Part shown: positions 50,512 through 59,950 of the stretch, piece after piece | Layout of the letters: every line of letters begins with the position of its first letter | Position numbering within the stretch: the stretch's first letter is position 1 | Source: Streptomyces shenzhenensis | GTDB taxonomy: Bacteria > Actinomycetota > Actinomycetes > Streptomycetales > Streptomycetaceae | Assembly (NCBI RefSeq): GCF_021462265.1 | Contig: NZ_JAJONF010000034.1 | Coordinates: 42,031 to 106,030, forward strand | DNA: 64,000 nucleotides | Direction: 5' to 3' | The notes under the pieces: generated by a model | The model's input: the letters and a program-made list of their open reading frames with translations, nothing else | What the model was told of the DNA's origin: nothing | Databases searched by the model: none | Translations under genes and position numbers: made by a program

Positions 50512-53500
50512 GCGGACCCGGTCACCCGTGCGGTACATCCGCTCACCGGGCCCACCGAAGGGGCAGGCGGTGAAGCGTTCCGCGGTCAGACCGGCGCGGC
50601 CGACATAACCGCGGGCGAGCTGCACCCCGGCCAGATACAGCTCTGCCTCGACCCCGACCGGGACCGGCCGCAGATGCTCATCCAGGACATACACCCGGGT
50701 GTTGGCCACCGGCCGGCCGATCGGCACCAGCGCACCGTCATCCACCGCACACCGTGCCGCGGTGACATCCACCGACGCCTCCGTCGGCCCGTACAGATTG
50801 AACAGCGCCGTGCCCGGCAAAGCCGTGATGAACCGGTCACGCAGACCCGCCGGCAGTGCTTCACCACTGGCGAACACCGCACGCAGACCCGTGCACCGCC
50901 CGGCAGCCGGCTCCCGCAGGAACACCTCCAGCATCGACGGCACGAAATGCGCCACCGTCACCCCGGCCCCACGCACCAGCCGCGCCAGATAGGCCGGATC
51001 CCGGTGCCCGCCCGGCCGGGCCAGCACCAGACCCGCCCCCTCCACCAGCGGCCAGAAGAACTCCCACACCGACACATCGAACCCGAACGGCGTCTTCTGC
51101 AGCACCCGGTCCCCCACCGCCAGCGGCCACCGCTCCTGCATCCACGCCAGCCGGTTCACCACACCCGCATGCCCCACCACCACACCCTTCGCCCGACCCG
51201 TCGACCCGGACGTGAACATCACATACGCCGCACCCTCCGCCGGCACACCCGCCGCCGGATCCACCGCCGGCATCCCCGCCACCACACCCCCAACGGCCGG
51301 ATCGTCCACCGCCCACACCTCCACCCCCGCATCCCCCGGCACCACACCCGCGCAGGCCACCGACGCCAGCACACACACCGCGCCCGCATCCACGAGCATC
51401 GCGCTCACCCGCTCACCCGGCAGCTGCCCATCCACCGGCAGATACGCCGCACCCGCCTTCAACACCCCCAGCAACACCACCACCAGATCAACCGAACGCT
51501 CCAGACACACACCCACCACCGACCCGGCACCCACACCCCGACGGTTCAGATAGTGCGCCAGCCGGTTCGCCCGCTCCTCCAACTCCCGATACGACACCTC
51601 CACCCCGCCATCGATCACAGCCGGCGCATCCGGCGTCCGCTGCACCTGCGCGGCGAACAACCCCGGCACCGTCCCGACAGGCACCCCCACCGCCGTGTCG
51701 TTCCAGCCCACCGTCAGCCGCTGCTCCTCAGCGGCGTCCAAAACGCCGATGCCGGCCAGCGGAGTCGACGGCGCGTCCTCCAACGCCGCCACCACATTCG
51801 CCACCGCCTCATGCATCAACACACACACGAGATCCGCATCGGCGGGTGCTGTGGCGTCGGCTCCGAGGATGAACCGTTCACCGTCATCGTCGACAACCAC
51901 ACTGAGCGGGTAGTTGGTACGACTCCCCGACGGCACCAGCACCTTGACACCTTCGATGCCGGGGTCGAACACCGAGTCGGGCTCCGAGACGGCCTGGCTG
52001 TGCCGGTAGTTGAAGATGGAGGTGAACAGCGGACTGCCTCCGGGGACACCACTGGCCTGCTGCGCCAACGACAGCGGGGCATGCTCGTGCACCAGCAGCT
52101 CCCCGAGCTGCTCCCGCATCCCCGCAAGCGCCTCACCGACACTTCTCTCGTCCACGCGTACCCGCACGGGCAGCGTGTTGATGAACAGACCCGGCACCCG
52201 GTCCGAGCCCGCACCCGCATTCATCCGGCCGAACAGCACGGTCCCGAACACCACATCCTCACGACCGCTGACCACCGCCAGCACCCGCGCCCACGCCAGA
52301 TGGAACACCGTCGCCGGGCTTACGCCGAGGACACGAGAGACCTCCCGCACCGAGCGTGCGAGCTCACCATCCATCTCCAGGCTTGCCGACACCGCCGTGG
52401 AACCGTCACCGTGCACGTCCAGCAGCCCGAACGGTGCCGTCGTCTCCTCCACATCACCGAGGAGGTCGGCGAAGTACCGTTCATGCGTCTCAGCCGGCAC
52501 TCCCAGCCTCGCCTGGGCCACGAAGTCCCGGAACGGCAACGGTTCGGGCAATGAGTCGCCTTCGTCGGCCATGAACGCCCGCAATTCCTCCAGGAGCACG
52601 GGTAGGGCAGCGTGGTCCTGTGCGAGGTGATGTACACGCAAGAGCACCGGCCACTCCCCGTGGACGGGTGCCATGGCGATGTGCACGCTCATCAGCGGGG
52701 CACGGTCGAGGGGCATCCAGCCACCTGCGACTTGGAGCAGTTGGGCCGCCGGGTCGGGGCCCTGTGGGTCCAGCGGTACCCATTCGGTCGGAAGGGTCGC
52801 GCGCCGGGTGACGACCTGCACCGGTTCCCGCAGCCCCTCCCAGACGATCGCCGTGCGGTAGACATCGTGTCGGTCGATCACTCGCTGCATCGCGTCGAGG
52901 AAGGCATCCACTCGGTCCCGTGAGGTAAAGGAAAGGACGACCGGTACGGCGTACACGTCCCTGTCGGCTCCGCGTCCGGCCTGCATCAGGTGGTGGAAGA
53001 ACAGTCCCTCCTGCAATGGCGCGAGCGGATACACGTCCGCGACGTTGGCCGCGCCACCCTCCACATGCGCCGTCACATGCTCGATCTCTGCGGCGGTCAG
53101 GTTCACCAGCGGCAGCATGTCCGGTGTGATGGCGACGGCGTCCGCGGGAATCAGGTTCGCCGGCACCTTCACCCGCTCCGCGGTGGCTGCTACAGCCAGC
53201 CCGGCCGGTGTCGGGGTCTGGAACAGCGCCCGCACCGATATCGACACACCCCGCTCACGCAGGTACTCGACGAGTGACACCGCCAGCAGGGAGTGTCCGC
53301 CGAGTGTGAAGAAGTCGTCGTCCACGCCGACCTGGTCCAGGCCCAGGACGTGGGCGAACGCCTGGCACAACAGCTCCTCCTGCGCCGTGGCCGGGCCTCG
53401 GGCCGACACCGCCGCGGCGTGGTCCGGAGCGGGCAGTGCCCTGCGGTCGACCTTGCCGTTGCCCGTCATCGGCAGCGCTTCCATGACCACGATCGCGGGC

Positions 53501-56310
53501 ACCATGTAGCCCGGAACGCGCTCCGCTGCCAGTTCGCGTACCTCGTTCGCGAGAACACCGGCGTCATCGTGCTGCCCGTCAGCCGCAACATAGGCCACCA
53601 GGCGTCTGTCACCGGGGGTGTCCTCCCGGGCCACGACGACGGCCTGTCGTACCGCCGGGTGCGCGGCCACCGCGGCTTGGACCTCACCCGGCTCGATCCG
53701 GAACCCTCGGATCTTCACCTGCTCATCGGCGCGCCCGACGAAGACAAGCCGACCGTCCGCATCCCAGCGCACCAGGTCGCCGGTGCGGTACATGCGTTCA
53801 CCGTCAGGGTCGAACGGACAGCAAACGAAACGTTCCGACGTAAGGGCTGCGTGTCCCACGTATCCACGGGCCAGTTGGGCACCGGCGACATACAGCTCAC
53901 CTGTCACACCGACCGGGACGGGTAGTAGTGCGTCGTCCAGGACGTAGGCGCGCGTATTCGCCACTGGGGTACCCACAGGCACCACGCCCGCCTCGGTCGT
54001 CTCCCGCCCGAGTCGGCCCGTCAGCACGCCGATCGTCGTCTCGGTGGGCCCATAATGGTTGAACACCGGGCGATCCCCGGCATGTGCGAGCAGTTCCACC
54101 GCCCACTGCGGGGAGGCTGCCTCTCCTCCCAGGACGAGGGATCGGGCCGGTATCAGTTCGGGCAGACGACCACTCTCACCAAGCGCTGCCAGATGGGACG
54201 GCACCACCTTCATGTAGTCGATCTCACGTTGGGCAAGGTAAGCCGCCACAGCCGCCGGATCAGTGATCGCGCCCTCGTCCAGGATGTGCAGTTCTCCACC
54301 GGTTACCAGGCTGGAGAAGACGATCGTGTTCCCGAGGTCCGTCACGGCCGGCTGCAGGAGGGCGTAGCGGCCTCCTGCCCGACCGAATCCGACCCGCCCA
54401 GGAACCGACTCGACATAGTTCGCCAGCCCGCCATGGGTGACGCCCACTCCTTTGGGCACGCCAGTGGATCCAGAGGTGTAGATCACGTACGCGAGCTGGT
54501 CAGGCCGCAGGGAGACGTCCGGGGATGTCCCAGGTTGATCGGCCAAGGCCCTCGTCGTCCGAGGATGGTCCAAGGCGATGGTCGGGATCCGCCCTGCCGG
54601 CAGGTCGTCCAGGACTTCCGAGGTGCTGATCAGCATCCCGACCCGGCTGTCCCGCAGGATGAACGCCGAACGATCCACCGGTTGCGCCGGGTCCAGGGGC
54701 AGATAGGCCGCTCCCGCCTTCCACACGCCCAGCATCGCCGCCACCATGTCCGCGCCTCGAGGCAGGCACAGTCCCACGACGGACTCGGAGCCGAATCCCG
54801 CGGTTCGCAGGAAATGAGCGAGGTGATTCGCCCGCTCGTTCAGCTCCGTGTACGACACTGCGCCGTGGTCCGACATCACGGCGACAGCGTCGGGCGTCCG
54901 TGCCGCCTGTGCCTCGAACAAGGCCGGAACCATAGCCGCCGGTGGTTCAGTCGACGTCTGGTTCCATGTCCTCACGACCAGTTCGTGTTCCGCTGGCTCG
55001 ATGATGCCGACACGGCTGACGAGGTCGGTGGAGGCGGCGTCTTCCAGCCATGTGAGGATGGCGCCGAAGCGGCTCGACATCTCTTCCCCGGCCGTGGCCC
55101 CATTGGCTTCTTCGTTGACGTCGAATCTGATGTCGGTAGCGCCGCCTGAAGGCCTGTCGTAAATGGCGATGCGCACGTTGTCGACGGGGCCGTTGGAGAT
55201 GTTGTGCGCCACGACACTGCAGTCGCCGAACCGAACCTGATAGTCGAATGACATGACGTCGACCAGCAGCTCGAACAGTGGCCCCCGGCCGGCCATTTTC
55301 AAGTCACGAAGCATCTCGGCCTGCTGGTAGCGCTGATGGCGCAGTGCCTCCCGAACTCTTCTTGCGACCTGTCGGACCAGGTCTTCGATGGTCGTCGTCC
55401 GGTCGATCCGGAGGCAGAGCGGTAGCACATTGGCGGTCATGCCGGGTATTGCGTGGTACCGGGCTCCTTCGCGGCCTCTGACGGAGAGACCGAGGATGAC
55501 CTCTTCCGCGCCGGTCGTGCGGTGGAGATAGACAGCCGCCGCAGTGATCATCAAGCCGCCGAAGCTCGTCTTCAACCGCCTGGCGTTCGCCCGGAGCTTC
55601 GCGTTGCCGTCCGGATCCACGGATTGAACCTGTCGCACCGGGAGCCCCGGAGTGCGTCGCGACGGCTGCCCGTTCCGGCCAGCCACTTGCTGTGTTTCTG
55701 CCAGAACGTCGAGCCAGTACGCCCGGTCCTCCTCGAAGGCCGGCGAGGAGCGGTACGCGGTCTCGCTCTCGATCAGGGCCGATACGGGTTCCAGGCGTCC
55801 CTCTTCGGGGTCCTGCCCTGCCAGGAGCGCGTTGTAGATCTGTGCGAGTCGTGCGGCGGTGACCGAGCCTGCCGCTGCATCGATCGCGGCGTGGTGCACG
55901 CGCTGATACCAGAAATGCAGGTCGTCGGCGATCTTGAAGACTGCGTGCGCGGATACCGGGGCATTCTCAAAGTCGACCGGAGCATGCGTGTCCGCGCGCA
56001 TCCACTCTTCAGCGGCAGCTCGTGGGGACGGGTGGGAGCTGAAGTCGATGAGGGGAATGCTCAGAGGCGTCTGTTCGTCGACGTACTGCCGCAGTGACGT
56101 ACCGGTGCCGGTGAAGCGGACTTTGTAGACATCGACTTCGTCCACCATGCGGTAAAGCGCGTCCATGAAGACGGCTGTGTTCAGGTCGCCCTGGATCTCC
56201 AGATATTCGCTGATGTTGTACAGCGAGCTGTCCGGACGCAATTGCTGCGCATACCAGACGCTGCGCTGTCCGCCCATCAGCTCCAGCAGCTTCCGCTCGG
56301 GTCCAGGCAC
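50509..56310 (-). CDS. Two-module NRPS, main part: C-A(Asp)-PCP-C-A(Ser, interrupted)
   Basis: 1,933 residues precede the TGA. Domains: C1 about 1-430 with HHAAIDA (139-145), A1 about 455-960, PCP1 with Ser1007 in FFTLGGHSLLAVSL, C2 about 1085-1530 with HHLAQDH, and A2 from about 1560 to the break after YRTGDRVR. Pocket residues read by alignment to GrsA are D-L-T-K-V-G-H-I-G for A1, the aspartate code, and D-V-W-H-F-S-L-V-D for A2, the serine code of EntF. No epimerase domain is present. C1 at the N-terminus means that the protein receives an acyl or peptidyl group from another carrier. It starts at ATG 56310 and may be paired with the Asp beta-hydroxylase-like enzymes. Confidence 0.88.
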   Translation of the reverse strand: MPGPERKLLELMGGQRSVWYAQQLRPDSSLYNISEYLEIQGDLNTAVFMDALYRMVDEVDVYKVRFTGTGTSLRQYVDEQTPLSIPLIDFSSHPSPRAAAEEWMRADTHAPVDFENAPVSAHAVFKIADDLHFWYQRVHHAAIDAAAGSVTAARLAQIYNALLAGQDPEEGRLEPVSALIESETAYRSSPAFEEDRAYWLDVLAETQQVAGRNGQPSRRTPGLPVRQVQSVDPDGNAKLRANARRLKTSFGGLMITAAAVYLHRTTGAEEVILGLSVRGREGARYHAIPGMTANVLPLCLRIDRTTTIEDLVRQVARRVREALRHQRYQQAEMLRDLKMAGRGPLFELLVDVMSFDYQVRFGDCSVVAHNISNGPVDNVRIAIYDRPSGGATDIRFDVNEEANGATAGEEMSSRFGAILTWLEDAASTDLVSRVGIIEPAEHELVVRTWNQTSTEPPAAMVPALFEAQAARTPDAVAVMSDHGAVSYTELNERANHLAHFLRTAGFGSESVVGLCLPRGADMVAAMLGVWKAGAAYLPLDPAQPVDRSAFILRDSRVGMLISTSEVLDDLPAGRIPTIALDHPRTTRALADQPGTSPDVSLRPDQLAYVIYTSGSTGVPKGVGVTHGGLANYVESVPGRVGFGRAGGRYALLQPAVTDLGNTIVFSSLVTGGELHILDEGAITDPAAVAAYLAQREIDYMKVVPSHLAALGESGRLPELIPARSLVLGGEAASPQWAVELLAHAGDRPVFNHYGPTETTIGVLTGRLGRETTEAGVVPVGTPVANTRAYVLDDALLPVPVGVTGELYVAGAQLARGYVGHAALTSERFVCCPFDPDGERMYRTGDLVRWDADGRLVFVGRADEQVKIRGFRIEPGEVQAAVAAHPAVRQAVVVAREDTPGDRRLVAYVAADGQHDDAGVLANEVRELAAERVPGYMVPAIVVMEALPMTGNGKVDRRALPAPDHAAAVSARGPATAQEELLCQAFAHVLGLDQVGVDDDFFTLGGHSLLAVSLVEYLRERGVSISVRALFQTPTPAGLAVAATAERVKVPANLIPADAVAITPDMLPLVNLTAAEIEHVTAHVEGGAANVADVYPLAPLQEGLFFHHLMQAGRGADRDVYAVPVVLSFTSRDRVDAFLDAMQRVIDRHDVYRTAIVWEGLREPVQVVTRRATLPTEWVPLDPQGPDPAAQLLQVAGGWMPLDRAPLMSVHIAMAPVHGEWPVLLRVHHLAQDHAALPVLLEELRAFMADEGDSLPEPLPFRDFVAQARLGVPAETHERYFADLLGDVEETTAPFGLLDVHGDGSTAVSASLEMDGELARSVREVSRVLGVSPATVFHLAWARVLAVVSGREDVVFGTVLFGRMNAGAGSDRVPGLFINTLPVRVRVDERSVGEALAGMREQLGELLVHEHAPLSLAQQASGVPGGSPLFTSIFNYRHSQAVSEPDSVFDPGIEGVKVLVPSGSRTNYPLSVVVDDDGERFILGADATAPADADLVCVLMHEAVANVVAALEDAPSTPLAGIGVLDAAEEQRLTVGWNDTAVGVPVGTVPGLFAAQVQRTPDAPAVIDGGVEVSYRELEERANRLAHYLNRRGVGAGSVVGVCLERSVDLVVVLLGVLKAGAAYLPVDGQLPGERVSAMLVDAGAVCVLASVACAGVVPGDAGVEVWAVDDPAVGGVVAGMPAVDPAAGVPAEGAAYVMFTSGSTGRAKGVVVGHAGVVNRLAWMQERWPLAVGDRVLQKTPFGFDVSVWEFFWPLVEGAGLVLARPGGHRDPAYLARLVRGAGVTVAHFVPSMLEVFLREPAAGRCTGLRAVFASGEALPAGLRDRFITALPGTALFNLYGPTEASVDVTAARCAVDDGALVPIGRPVANTRVYVLDEHLRPVPVGVEAELYLAGVQLARGYVGRAGLTAERFTACPFGGPGERMYRTGDRVR

Positions 56311-56804
56311 GACCGTTTAACCCCCATCGCTCGATGCATGTATTCCAGCGCAAAGTGGCATGCGGCCGGTGAACCGCGTACCGAAGTGTCGTGCCTATCC
56401 CCTACCGATCGGCACCGCAGTCCGATTGGCAAATGCCCGGTCGCCACTTGGCGATATGATCCCGATAAACCACTTCAGAGCGAGTCCCGGCCTGCCGTCC
56501 TCGGGTGAGTCCCGCATGAACTCTGACATGGAGCCAAGCAGTCGATCAAACATCCGGAACGGCCACGCCCGTACCGCCCCGAGACGTGTTCAACCGGTGC
56601 GGCGCGCCGGTTGAACAACGCGAGCGGCAGCCGTCGAGCGGCGGGTGGCCGTGTCACCGGCTACGTGCGTGACCTGCTCGGACGGGCGCGCCGGACGACT
56701 GCCGTGATAGAAGACCCGAGCCGTTTCGTGCCCGGTCCAGCCACCGCCCCATTGCGCCGGCCGGGACCAGGAGGTCGCTTCCGGCCCACCCGAGGAGATG
56801 TCGC
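56311..56804. promoter_or_regulatory. Divergent promoter region with an 11-base inverted repeat
   Basis: This 494-base gap lies between the NRPS gene (minus) and the first hydroxylase gene (plus). No gene is supported. TGTTCAACCGG (56587-56597) and CCGGTTGAACA (56607-56617) form a perfect inverted repeat with a 9-base spacer. It could be an operator for the divergent genes or a hairpin at the transcript 5' end. The hydroxylase ribosome-binding site is GAGGAG, 7 bases before ATG 56805. Confidence 0.5.
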
Positions 56805-57743
56805 ATGAGGAAGCCGCACAGCAGCGGACCGCAGGAAATCACTCCGGAGTCGGCGGCCGTCCAAGGATCCGTCGAGGGCCTCGCTGAATGGATCAGCAGC
56901 GTCAATGTGCAGGAGCTGCTGGACAGCCACCAGGCGGTCCTGTTCCGTGGCTTCGATGTCACCGAGGTATCACTGACCGAGGTGATGCCCCTGTTGCTGC
57001 CGGAGCGCCTGGCGTACGTACACGGAAACACACCGAGGACCCGGGTCGCCGAGAATGTCTACACCTCGACCGAGTACCCGCCCGAGTACGACATTTCGAT
57101 GCACAGCGAGTTGTCCTATGCACGCTCGTGGCCGTCGCGGCTTCTCTTCTCCTGTGTGCAACCCGCTGCCACGGGAGGAGCCACTCCACTGCTGAGCGGG
57201 GCGGCCTGGCTGGCGGCACTCAGCGATCGTATCCGGGACGCATTCGCCGGCGGCGTCTGCTATCAGCAGTACCTGCACGGCGGCAGAGGTCTGGGCAAGA
57301 GTTGGCAGGCGACGTTCGAAACGGATGACCTGGCGAAAGTCGAGGAGTTCCTGTCCGTCTCGGGGGCAAGCTGGGAATGGACGTCGGGGAACGCACTGCG
57401 CACACGTCAGGTGCGGCCGTCGACCACCGTCCATCCGGTCACCCATGAGGACGTGTGGTTCAACCAGGCAGATCAGTGGCACCCCGCGTCTCTGGGGGAG
57501 GAGACAATGCGTGAACTCGCCTCGATCGTCCCCGCGGACGAGCTACCGCAGTCCGTTACCTTCGCCGACGGCTCACCCATCCCGGACGAGTATGTGCTGG
57601 AAATCCGCGATACCGGGCTGGAACTGGCGGTCGACGTCGCCTGGCAGCGGGGGGACATCCTGCTTGTCGACAACGTCGCCCTGGCGCATGGCCGCAGGTC
57701 CTTCACCGGAAGCCGTCGAGTGCTGGTCGCCATGTCCCGCTGA
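56805..57743 (+). CDS. TauD/SyrP-like Fe(II)/2-oxoglutarate hydroxylase, probable Asp beta-hydroxylase
   Basis: The 312-residue protein has the double-stranded beta-helix fold of the TauD/clavaminate-synthase group. The iron triad is His100 and Glu102 (MHSELSY) with His295 (LAHGRRSF), and the distal Arg site lies in FTGSRRVLVAM. TGGATPLLSG matches SyrP-like enzymes, which beta-hydroxylate aspartate during nonribosomal synthesis. Its position next to an NRPS with an Asp-type A domain supports that role. ATG 56805 follows GAGGAG. A second related enzyme is encoded at 59951, so two residues may be hydroxylated. Confidence 0.83.
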   Translation: MRKPHSSGPQEITPESAAVQGSVEGLAEWISSVNVQELLDSHQAVLFRGFDVTEVSLTEVMPLLLPERLAYVHGNTPRTRVAENVYTSTEYPPEYDISMHSELSYARSWPSRLLFSCVQPAATGGATPLLSGAAWLAALSDRIRDAFAGGVCYQQYLHGGRGLGKSWQATFETDDLAKVEEFLSVSGASWEWTSGNALRTRQVRPSTTVHPVTHEDVWFNQADQWHPASLGEETMRELASIVPADELPQSVTFADGSPIPDEYVLEIRDTGLELAVDVAWQRGDILLVDNVALAHGRRSFTGSRRVLVAMSR

Positions 57744-57794
57744 TGGGCGGGTAGGGCTGCTCGCCGGGACCGGTCCAGGGCACGCGGGCATGCG

Positions 57795-57848
57795 TGCTGT
57801 GCGTACCGTGCCTGCTGTGCGTGCCGTGCCTGCTGTGCGTGCCGTGCG
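57795..57848. repeat. Three tandem 18-base repeats
   Basis: TGCTGTGCGTACCGTGCC, TGCTGTGCGTGCCGTGCC and TGCTGTGCGTGCCGTGCG follow each other at 57795, 57813 and 57831, each differing by at most one or two bases. They lie between the stops of two converging genes and are probably slippage products with no coding role. Confidence 0.85.
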
Positions 57849-57849
57849 T

Positions 57850-57874
57850 TCCCCGGCGCACGGGGCGCCGGGGA
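57850..57874. terminator. Bidirectional terminator between converging genes
   Basis: TCCCCGGCG and CGCCGGGGA form a perfect 9-base stem with a 7-base loop. It lies between the hydroxylase gene (ends 57743) and the response-regulator gene (ends 57891) and can stop transcription from either side. Confidence 0.65.
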
Positions 57875-57890
57875 TCCCGTGGAACCGTTC

Positions 57891-58553
57891 TCAGTCGGAC
57901 GCCGAGACAAGCCCTGATTCGTAGGCGGCAATGGCGAGTTGCACCCGGTCCCGGGCGTCCAGTTTGGCGAGCAGGCGTGCCACATGGCTCTTGGTGGTGG
58001 CCACGCTGATGTACAGCTGGGCTGCGACCTCGCTGTTGGACATGCCTCGTCCGATCAGGGTCAGGACATCACGCTCACGGTCCGTGATCCCCTCCAGACT
58101 TTTGCGGCGCGGGGTGGGAGCCCGCCGCTTCCCTTCGGCGAACTCCGCGATGAGGCGGCGCGTGACGCCCGGGGCGAGAAGGGCGTCGCCGGCCGCGATC
58201 ACACGGATCGCACTGAGGATGTCGTCGAGCACCACGTCCTTGACCAGGAATCCGCTCGCGCCGGCGCCCAGTGCCGCGTAGACGTTCTCATCGTCGTCGA
58301 AAGTGGTCAGTATCAGGACGCGTACGCCTGTCGCTTCCGTGTTGATCTGGCGCGTGGCCTGAATGCCGTCCATGAGGGGCATGCGGATGTCCATCACGAC
58401 GACGTCCGGGTGAGTGGTCTTGGCCAACTGCACCGCCTCGCCCCCTGTACCGGCTTCTCCTACGATGTCGATGTCGGGGGCATCGTTGATCACCATGCGC
58501 AGCCCGGCGCGGATCAGCTCCTGGTCGTCGGCCAGTACGACTCTGATTGTCAT
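57891..58553 (-). CDS. NarL/LuxR-type two-component response regulator
   Basis: The 220-residue protein has a receiver domain with acidic residues in VVLADDQELIRAG, the phospho-Asp in DVVVMDIRMPLMDG, a Thr/Ser in LILTTFDDDENV, and Lys in GFLVKDVVLDD. A C-terminal LuxR helix-turn-helix follows: TDRERDVLTLIGRGMSNSEV, then AAQLYISVATTKSHVARLLA. Its start overlaps the kinase stop by 4 bases (ATGA), so the two form a cognate pair. It is the only regulator found inside the cluster and the best candidate for cluster control or for sensing envelope stress. Confidence 0.9.
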   Translation of the reverse strand: MTIRVVLADDQELIRAGLRMVINDAPDIDIVGEAGTGGEAVQLAKTTHPDVVVMDIRMPLMDGIQATRQINTEATGVRVLILTTFDDDENVYAALGAGASGFLVKDVVLDDILSAIRVIAAGDALLAPGVTRRLIAEFAEGKRRAPTPRRKSLEGITDRERDVLTLIGRGMSNSEVAAQLYISVATTKSHVARLLAKLDARDRVQLAIAAYESGLVSASD

Positions 58554-59773
58554 AGCGGCAGCCTAACGGCCACTCGGAAGCCGCCTTCGGGACGCGGCCC
58601 GGCGCGGAACGAACCGTGCAGCAGCCCCACCCGCTCACGCATGCCGAGGATGCCGTACCCGCTGCCCCCGTTGCCGGCAGGACCTCCCTGCCCATCATCG
58701 ACGACCTCGATGGAGAGCTCTTTCTCCCGGAAATCGAGAAGGACACAGCATTGGCTGACGCCCGCGTGACGTACGACGTTGGTCACCGACTCCTGGACGA
58801 TGCGAAAGGCCGACAGGTCGACTTCGGGCGGGAGCGGTCGCTGCTGGCCCTGCCAGCGCACGTCCATCTTGACACCGGCCTTCGCCGTCGTCTCGGTGAG
58901 CCAGTCGAGGTCTTTCAGGCCCTGGATCGGAGCCGTCTGCTCCGGGTCCGAGTCGGCCTCGCGCAGCGCGATCAGCATGCGGCGCAGTCCCGCAAGGGTC
59001 TCTCGGCTGGTGGCTTCGATGACGCCTAGCGCCGCACGTGCACCTTTCGGCTGGGTCTCGATGACGCGGCCTGCGGCGCCGGCCTGAATTGCGATGACGC
59101 CGATGCTGTGCGCGACCATGTCGTGCAACTCCCGGGCGATGCGCAGCCGTTCGGCTTGAACGGCCTGCGTCGCGGCTTGCGCCTGCAGCATCTCGGCGTG
59201 GTCCTGGCGCAGACGGATCCAGCTGCCGAGGATCCACGCGATGGTCGTGCCCACGACGAGATAGCCGGGCCCTGTCTTGAACAGGTGCAGGATTCCAGCG
59301 CTCGGAGTGCCGGGCAGATACACGATGCACCACACGACCAGAACTGCGGCCGCGGCTGCCTCGGCGAGCCGGCGCCGGGAGCTCACCCTGATGTAGAAGA
59401 CCAACACGTCCACCACCAGGAACACGGGCCAGGACCTCTCGCCGTACAGGCGAAGCCCGATCGCCTCCACCAGCATCACGCCGAGAACGGGCACCGGCCG
59501 TCTGCTCGCCCAGCCGAGCGGGAGCGCCATGGCGATGGCGATCCCCAGCAGGAGCAAGGAATAAGCATATTGATGCCGGTACAGGTAGAGCGGGTATCTT
59601 CCGGCGATCATGCTGAGCGACACCATCGCGAACGCCGGGACGGAGAGCCAGCTGAGTGTCGTCATGGCGTCCGGTGAGAGCCGACGCAGTAACGAGGGAG
59701 GTTTCAGGCCTTCTTCCACAAGAGCAATGCTAGTCGCGGTGAGCACCGGCCGGGATGAGCCCCGGGGCCTCAT
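58550..59773 (-). CDS. NarL-type sensor histidine kinase (HisKA_3)
   Basis: From ATG 59773 the product has 407 residues; GTG 59719 (389 residues) or an internal ATG are possible. Five or six hydrophobic helices fill the N-terminal half. The phosphoacceptor His lies in RIARELHDMVAHSIGVIAIQ, and the HATPase domain contains QESVTNVVRHAG and VVDDGQGGPAGNGGSGYGIL. A TTA leucine codon at 59690-59692 lies in the first 30 codons for the two upstream starts, which would make translation depend on the bldA tRNA. The larger open frame that extends to 63316 is antisense to other genes and is not coding. Confidence 0.87.
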   Translation of the reverse strand: MRPRGSSRPVLTATSIALVEEGLKPPSLLRRLSPDAMTTLSWLSVPAFAMVSLSMIAGRYPLYLYRHQYAYSLLLLGIAIAMALPLGWASRRPVPVLGVMLVEAIGLRLYGERSWPVFLVVDVLVFYIRVSSRRRLAEAAAAAVLVVWCIVYLPGTPSAGILHLFKTGPGYLVVGTTIAWILGSWIRLRQDHAEMLQAQAATQAVQAERLRIARELHDMVAHSIGVIAIQAGAAGRVIETQPKGARAALGVIEATSRETLAGLRRMLIALREADSDPEQTAPIQGLKDLDWLTETTAKAGVKMDVRWQGQQRPLPPEVDLSAFRIVQESVTNVVRHAGVSQCCVLLDFREKELSIEVVDDGQGGPAGNGGSGYGILGMRERVGLLHGSFRAGPRPEGGFRVAVRLPL

Positions 59774-59950
59774 CCCCGAGGCTGACGATGCCGGCGCGGA
59801 TGCCCGGGGCAATGGGTGACGTTGCGCCTCTACGCGGCGTCTCGATCGAGGATCCCCGGCCGCCGGGACCCTGTTGAACGCTTTAACGTCGTGTGGTCCC
59901 TCGAATATCGTTGGCCTGAGCCGAGTCGGCACACATAAGGGAGCTGAACC

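Noticed and set aside
50002..52554. An 850-residue plus-strand frame opposite the NRPS
   Set aside because: It is a shadow of the NRPS; the reading is an Arg/His-rich low-complexity string without motifs.
57795..57848. CRISPR-like repeats
   Set aside because: The repeats are directly adjacent without spacers and no cas genes are nearby.
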